A DNA stretch of 41,118 nt from Actinomycetes bacterium (GTDB lineage: Bacteria > Actinomycetota > Thermoleophilia > Gaiellales > Gaiellaceae), in the NCBI GenBank assembly GCA_030598925.1, contig JAUVPB010000002.1:1-41118 (forward strand). Direction: 5' to 3'. The stretch's first letter is position 1; each line of letters opens with the position of its first letter. The notes beneath the pieces are model-generated. The model saw nothing but the letters and a program-made list of their open reading frames with translations. It had not been told where the DNA came from and did no database searches. Made by a program: the position numbers and the translations under genes. Shown here piece by piece: positions 35,630 through 41,118 of this stretch.

Positions 35630-36019
35630 GTGACCGAAGACCGCCGACGTCGATTGCTCATGCTCGGCGATCTGACGCCGATCCTTGTCTTTTCGCTCGT
35701 CGGCGGGTTCACGCATGACGGTGGCTTCTCGCTCGTCGACGTCCTCCGCAACATCGCCTTGCTCGGCGCCGGCTGGATCGCGGCGGTGATCGTGCTGCGA
35801 CCGTATGCGAAGCAGGGGCTGCTCCGGCTTGTCGGCACCTGGGCGCTCGGGATTACGGCTGGAGCGCTTCTGCGGGCCGCTGTACTCGGCCGATCCGTCG
35901 ACGCCGAGTATTTGGGATTCTGGGGCGTCACCATGGCGGTGACACTTGTCGTGCTCGCCACGTGGCGGTTGCTGGCGCGAACCCTCGGAGCAAGCCTCGA
36001 TCCGACAGCACCCAGCTAG
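35630..36019 (+). CDS. DUF3054 domain membrane protein
   Basis: LLMLGDLTPILVFSLVGGFTHDGGFSLVDVLRNIALLGAGWIAAVIVLRPYAK. Confidence 0.85.
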   Translation: MTEDRRRRLLMLGDLTPILVFSLVGGFTHDGGFSLVDVLRNIALLGAGWIAAVIVLRPYAKQGLLRLVGTWALGITAGALLRAAVLGRSVDAEYLGFWGVTMAVTLVVLATWRLLARTLGASLDPTAPS

Positions 36020-36091
36020 GCTGACTAGATCGCTACCGAGCTCGCAGCAGGGCAGTTTGCGCGGTTCGCGCTCGAACTCAAACTCGCGAAC

Positions 36092-37417
36092 GTGCCCGAC
36101 GATGTCGTCGACGCTGCCAAGCTTCATCTGCTCGATACGCTCGGATGCGGTCTGGCGGCTGACGGACTCGGCGTGGCCACGGAGGCCAGGCAGACTGCGG
36201 CACGCACGGGCGGCCGCGCGGAGGCGTCAGTGCTCGGCTTGGACGACGCCCTGCCTGCAGCAAGTGCCGCATTCGCCAACGGCATGTTGTGCCACGGTCT
36301 CGACTTCGACGACACGCACGCTGCCTCGGCCAGTCATGTGAGCACGGTTGTCTGTCCGGCCGCACTCGCCGTCGCGCAGTCCGTCGGCGCGAGTGGCGCC
36401 GAGACCCTCGCCGCGATCATCGTGGGCAACGAGGTCGTCACGCGTGTTGGGATGGCGGCGCCGACCGAGTTCCACCGGCGCGGTTTTCATCCCACGTCGG
36501 TCTGCGGCGTGTTCGGCGCGACGCTCGCGGCGTCACGACTGCTTGGGCTCGATCTGCCGACGGCGACGAGCGCGATGGGACTCGCCGGTTCGCTCGCGTC
36601 GGGGATCTTCGCCTACCTGGATGAGGGCACGCCGACCAAGCCGCTCCATGCAGGCTGGGCGGCGCAGGCTGGCGTACACGCTGCCTCGCTTGCGGCAGCA
36701 GGGGCGGCCGGACCAGGTTCCGTGCTCGAGGCGAAGTTCGGTCTCTACCACGCGTTCGTGGGTCGCGAGCCCGGCGATGTGGATCTCGCGACGCAGCTGG
36801 CTGATCTCGGCAGCCGCTGGGAGACGCCGAGGATCGCGTACAAGCCGTATCCCGCATGCCACGCGATGCACGCCGTCGTGGGCGCCGCTCGGGAGGCGAG
36901 CGCCGGTCGGCGTCTGCAGGCGGCGGAGGTTACGTCGATCGTGGCCGAGGTTCCCGAGATCGCGGTCGATCTCGTCCTCGAGCCGCTCGCCGCCAAGCGC
37001 AGGCCGAGGACGGAGTACGAGGCGAAGTTCAGTCTGCCCTACTCCGTAGCGGCCATGCTCGCCCGGGGCGAGCTCGGGCTCGCCGACTACGAACAGGCGG
37101 CCGTAACAGACGGCCCCGTGCTCGAGCTGGCGGGCAAAGTGGGCTATGTCGAGCGCCAGTTCCCTACGTATCCGCAGGCGCTACCGGGCGCTATCGAACT
37201 GCGGCTCGCGTCGGGCGAGACGCTGAGAGCCGAGCAGCCCTACCAGGAAGCGAGTCCCGAGAATCCTTGGATTCGCGATGACGTGCTGGCGAAGTTCAGG
37301 GGGAATCTCCGCGCCGGCGGGCACAGCGGAGCGGGAGCCCCGCTGGAAGAGATCGTTCTGTCACTCGAGTCGCAGGCGTCGCTCGCGAGTCTGCGCGAGG
37401 CGCTGCTCGTTCAATGA
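36092..37417 (+). CDS. MmgE/PrpD family protein (homologous frame extends to 36029 without a standard start codon)
   Basis: VPDDVVDAAKLHLLDTLGCGLAADGLG...NGMLCHGLDFDDTHAASASHVSTVVCPAALAVAQ. Confidence 0.9.
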   Translation: MPDDVVDAAKLHLLDTLGCGLAADGLGVATEARQTAARTGGRAEASVLGLDDALPAASAAFANGMLCHGLDFDDTHAASASHVSTVVCPAALAVAQSVGASGAETLAAIIVGNEVVTRVGMAAPTEFHRRGFHPTSVCGVFGATLAASRLLGLDLPTATSAMGLAGSLASGIFAYLDEGTPTKPLHAGWAAQAGVHAASLAAAGAAGPGSVLEAKFGLYHAFVGREPGDVDLATQLADLGSRWETPRIAYKPYPACHAMHAVVGAAREASAGRRLQAAEVTSIVAEVPEIAVDLVLEPLAAKRRPRTEYEAKFSLPYSVAAMLARGELGLADYEQAAVTDGPVLELAGKVGYVERQFPTYPQALPGAIELRLASGETLRAEQPYQEASPENPWIRDDVLAKFRGNLRAGGHSGAGAPLEEIVLSLESQASLASLREALLVQ

Positions 37418-39202
37418 GTGGGTCGCCCGCGGGGCTCAAAGGGGCCCCGCTCGATGGCGCTCAGCTGCCGATCATCGCCAGCCGCTTCGAAGGAATTGCC
37501 AGCAAGATGGGCAACACCCTGCTTCGCGCCGGACGCTCCGCTCCCGTCAACCGAGCGCGTGACTTCTCGTGCTGCGTCGTGACGGCGGCGGGTGACCTTC
37601 TCGCCTACGCGGAGAGCATCCCGATCCACGTTCTCGGTGCCGACCTCCTTGTCGCTTCGATGAAGGAGTTCCACCCCGACCTCGCGCCGGGTGACGCGTT
37701 TCTGCACAACTCGCCGTATCACGGAAACACGCACGCGGGCGACCATGTGATCCTCGTTCCGGTGTTTGACGACGCTGGCGAGCATCGCTACACAATGGTT
37801 TGTAAGGCGCACCAAGCCGACATCGGCAACTCGATCCCGACCACCTACCACGCTGAGGCTCGCGACGTGTACGAGGAGGGAGCCTTGATCTTTCCGTGCG
37901 TGCGGGTGCAGCGTGACTACGCCGATGTCGCCGACGTCGTCCGGATGTGCCAGGTCCGCATCCGCGTGCCCGAGCAGTGGCATGGTGACTACCTCGGGAT
38001 GATCGCGGCGGCCCGAATCGGCGAGCGCGAGCTCTGCGCCGCGGCTGACGACGTCGGCTGGGACGTCCTCGAGACGTTTGACCGTCAATGGCTCGACTAT
38101 TCGGAACAGCGAATCGCCTCGGCCATCGTGCAGCTGCCGGCGGCGACGGCGACGGGCTTCTCGATCCACGACGCGATCCCGGGCACACCCCCGGCAGGCA
38201 TCGAAATCCGCTCGAACGTGACTGTTTCGCCAACGGACGCGACGATCGTGGTGGACCTGCACGACAACCCTGACAATCTGCCGTGCGGGCTCAACATGAC
38301 CGAGGCGACCGCCCGCGCCGCGGCGTTGATCGGCGTCTTCAACAGCCTCGACCCGTCCATCCCAAAGAACGGCGGCTCGGCGCGCAGGATCCGCGTGCTG
38401 CTGCGCGAGGGTTGCATCGCTGGCATTCCGCAGCATCCGGTGAGCTGCTCCGTCGCGACCACCAACGTCGCGGACCGCATTGTCAACTCCACGCAGCAGG
38501 CGATGTCTGGACTCCGGCACGGCATCGGGATGGCGGAGTTCGGGGCGTTCTTCGTCGCGAGCTCGGCCTCGGTGTCAGGCACCGATCCCGACACCGGCAA
38601 GCCGCACGTCAACCAGATATTCCTCGGCGGTACCGCCGGCGCCGGCAGCCCGTTCTCCGATGGCTGGCTCACGTACCTGAACGCCGTCAACGGCGGCATG
38701 TGCCACCTCGATTCGATCGAGGTGGCGGAGTACTACCAACCGCTCGTCGTCAACCAGCGCCGTGTTCAGGCATACACTGAGGGGGCGGGCTGGAGGCGGG
38801 GCGCGCCCCGCGCTGCTCGTCGAGTACGGGCCTAGGCGCGGCGAGCTGACACTGGGCTTCGTCTCCGATGGGGAGCAGAACCCGGCGCAGGGCGTGCGAG
38901 GTGGTCTCGGTGCGGTACCGGCATGGAACGTTCGCCGGTCGCCGCGAGGCGAGGAGCAGCCACTGCCGCAGTCGGGTCTTGTGACACTCGCCGAGGGAGA
39001 GACAGTCGTCTGTCTCGCGCAGTCGGGCGGCGGGTACGGTGAGCCCGTCCTGCGCGAGCCGGAGCGAGTGCTGGACGACGTGGAGCAGGGGATCGTGACA
39101 CCGGAGCGCGCCCGCGACGTGTACCGCGTATCGATCACCGACGAGGGGTTGCTCGACGAGTCGGAGACGTCGCACTTGCGTCGGCGACCTGTCGGGGCCT
39201 AG
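37414..39202 (+). pseudogene. hyuB: hydantoinase B/oxoprolinase family protein, interrupted by an apparent +1 frameshift near 38790-38812
   Basis: First frame 37414..38835 ends ...YTEGAGWRRGAPRAARRVRA*; second frame 38762..39202 resumes with ARPALLVEYGPRRGELTLGFVSDGEQNPAQGVRGG, the expected HyuB C-terminus. Confidence 0.8.
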
Positions 39203-39420
39203 GTGGGTCGTCGAGCGCTCCGAGCAAGAGGGCAAGCCCGGGGTCAAGGGCAGGACTTGGCTCGCTCGGTCACGAAATCGAACAGATCAGAGAAGACGCG
39301 CAAACGGCGCGGGCAGCCGCGGATGCTGGCGACGAGGGCCAGCGTGGCGGCCCCGGAGCCGAGCCGCCCGATGCGACGGTAAGGCACGCGCCGCACGAAG
39401 CACCGCCGGTCACACCGACT

Positions 39421-40320
39421 ATGCCGCGGTCCGTGCTACCACCGCAGCCGCGCGAGGAACGCCAACGGGGTGCGAGCGCGGAGGCGGGAGCGTTCGTCGC
39501 GCGCGAGACGAAGGGAGTCGTCCGCACGTTCCTCGACGTCCGCGGGACACACCTCGCCGCCCTCATCGCCTTCTACGGCCTGCTTGCGTTCTTCCCGCTT
39601 GTGCTGATCGGTCTCGCTCTGGCGGGATTGTTCGGAGAGCAGACCGAGTCGAGTTTCCTGATCGAGCAGTTGAATCGCACATTCCCCGGAGCATCCGGTC
39701 GGCGTCTCGCGAACACCGTGAACGAGTTCCGCGAACAGGCGGTGTATCTCGCCGCGATCGGCGGCGTCGCGGTGCTCTGGAGTTCGCTGGGACTCTTCAG
39801 TGCGCTCGAGTCAGCATTCAACCTTGTCTACGGTGTGAAGAACCGGCCTTTCGCGCGCGGCAAAGCGTTGATGTTCGTGATCCTGGTCGGCTCGGTCGCG
39901 GCGCTCTTCCTTGCCTTGATCGCCGGTTCGCTGGGCGTCGAGTTGCTCGTGCGACTCGGCGGTACCGAGACGCCGTTTGCGTACGGATTCGCGATCGCGC
40001 TGTCGTCGATCATAGTCTTCGGCCTGCTCTGGGTGGCCTACCATGTGCTTCCGAACGCGGCGGTGACTTGGACGCAGGCTCTCCCGGGAGCGGCTGGGGC
40101 GGCGGTCGCGCTCGTCGCGAGCTTCCAGGCCGTCCCGCTGTTCGTGCGCGCCACCGACAACCTCGTCGCGCTACGCGCCTTTGGTGGTGCGACGCTCCTG
40201 CTCGTCTGGTTGTTCCTGATGGCCAACATCATCGTGCTGGGAGCCGTTGTCAACTGGCGCCTCTCGCGTGGCGCGCGACAGAGAGCCGCCCTCGAGGGCA
40301 CTAGCGGTAGGGCGCCATGA
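39421..40320 (+). CDS. YihY/virulence factor BrkB family membrane protein
   Basis: THLAALIAFYGLLAFFPLVLIGLALAGLFGEQ...AVLWSSLGLFSALESAFNLVYGVKNRPFARGKALMFVI...VTWTQALPGAAGAAVALVASF. Confidence 0.92.
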   Translation: MPRSVLPPQPREERQRGASAEAGAFVARETKGVVRTFLDVRGTHLAALIAFYGLLAFFPLVLIGLALAGLFGEQTESSFLIEQLNRTFPGASGRRLANTVNEFREQAVYLAAIGGVAVLWSSLGLFSALESAFNLVYGVKNRPFARGKALMFVILVGSVAALFLALIAGSLGVELLVRLGGTETPFAYGFAIALSSIIVFGLLWVAYHVLPNAAVTWTQALPGAAGAAVALVASFQAVPLFVRATDNLVALRAFGGATLLLVWLFLMANIIVLGAVVNWRLSRGARQRAALEGTSGRAP

Positions 40321-41118
40321 GCGCTGCGTAGTCCTCGAGTATCGGAACCATCTCGTCGGGGGGCGCCGACGGCAGGCGCAGAATCGCCCGATCGACGCCG
40401 GCGCTCGCGTGCTTCGCGAGCACGGCCCCATCGGCGGCCGCACCGTAGAGCGACACGGTGGGTGCGGGCTTGCCTGCGCCCGCATAGGCGGCGCGCAACT
40501 CTTCGATCAGCGGGCCCCAGTCCGTAATGCCGCGAAGACCGCTCGGCATCCACCCGTCGCAGTAGCGGACGGCTCGCGCCACCGCCTCCGCCGTACTCGC
40601 TCCCAACAGCACCGGAGGATGCGGACGCTGCAGGGGCTTGGGCCACTGCCACAGGGCGTCGAAGTCAACCGTCTCTCCGTGGTACTCGGCGCTCTCGTTC
40701 GTCCAGATCTCGCGCATCGCCTCAACCCGCTCGCGCAGTACCTTCCAGCGCTGGTTCGGCGTGGTCCCGTGGTTCTCCATCTCCTCTTCGTTCCAGCCGG
40801 CGCCGACGCCGAACAGGAAGCGCCCGTTCGAGAAGTGGTCGAGCGTCGAGACCTCCTTGGCCGTGACGATCGGGTCGCGCTCGGTCACGAGACAGACGCC
40901 GGTGGCGAGCACTAGCCGCTCGGTCGCCGCCGCGACCGCCGTCAGCGTCAGGAAGGGATCGAAGGTCGAAGAGTACTCACGCGGGAGCTCGCCCCCGGCG
41001 GGAAACGGCGTTCGCCGGCTTGTCGGAATGTGCGTGTGCTCCGGCAGGAACAGCGACTCGAACCCATGATCCTCGAGCCGCTTTGCGAGCTCGACGGGCT
41101 GAATCGTGTACTCGGTCG
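40301..41118 (-). CDS. LLM class F420-dependent oxidoreductase (5' end beyond window)
   Basis: LATGVCLVTERDPIVTAKEVSTLDHFSNGRFLFGVGAGWNEEEMENHG; frame open to the window edge. Confidence 0.92.
   Translation of the reverse strand, partial: TEYTIQPVELAKRLEDHGFESLFLPEHTHIPTSRRTPFPAGGELPREYSSTFDPFLTLTAVAAATERLVLATGVCLVTERDPIVTAKEVSTLDHFSNGRFLFGVGAGWNEEEMENHGTTPNQRWKVLRERVEAMREIWTNESAEYHGETVDFDALWQWPKPLQRPHPPVLLGASTAEAVARAVRYCDGWMPSGLRGITDWGPLIEELRAAYAGAGKPAPTVSLYGAAADGAVLAKHASAGVDRAILRLPSAPPDEMVPILEDYAALMAPYR

Noticed and set aside
37411-38520. 369-aa minus-strand ORF opposite hyuB
   Set aside because: Antisense to a clearly conserved HyuB frame; composition consistent with a codon-mirror artefact.
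39203-39420. Open frame upstream of YihY (GLGSLGHEIEQIREDAQTARAAADAGDEGQ...)
   Set aside because: Could be an N-terminal extension, but no ATG/GTG/TTG start was seen in frame near its beginning, so ATG 39421 was kept.
1-41118. CRISPR arrays, tRNA/rRNA genes, IS elements, prophage
   Set aside because: No regularly spaced repeats, transposase or integrase motifs, phage structural proteins, or recognisable tRNA/rRNA sequence were seen by eye; a tRNAscan-SE/Infernal run would be decisive.

Overview
High-GC (about 65% by eye) chromosomal window, most likely from an actinobacterium. A Thermoleophilia-like host is a guess from protein style, not a search. It is densely coded with about 40 protein genes and mostly housekeeping or catabolic content: DMT transporters, D-erythronate-dehydrogenase-like epimerase, threonine aldolase, ornithine cyclodeaminase family, HTTM protein, peroxiredoxin, a Fur/Zur-znuACB operon, OsmC, flavin monooxygenases, 5-aminolevulinate synthase, TrpB2-type tryptophan synthase, IolC-like kinase, SerA/SerB, YciI, GST, GT2, MmgE/PrpD, HyuB, YihY and an F420-dependent LLM oxidoreductase. 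I recognised no tRNA, rRNA, CRISPR array or transposon. The most interesting signal is a 31-aa ORF (19029..19124), below the ORF-track cutoff. It has a textbook AAAGGAGG Shine-Dalgarno and is followed by a terminator-like hairpin. It is divergent from an XRE-HTH + TPR regulator, an RRNPP/Rgg-SHP-like layout suggesting an undescribed peptide-signalling pair. Secondary signals: an orphan ligand-binding protein without a visible signal peptide at the end of a zinc-uptake operon, a 12-bp inverted repeat ahead of hemA, three apparent +1 frameshifts (two lipoproteins and hyuB), an eroded MmgE/PrpD-HyuB locus, an RraA-like gene remnant, and a channel-like protein with a degenerate pore loop.
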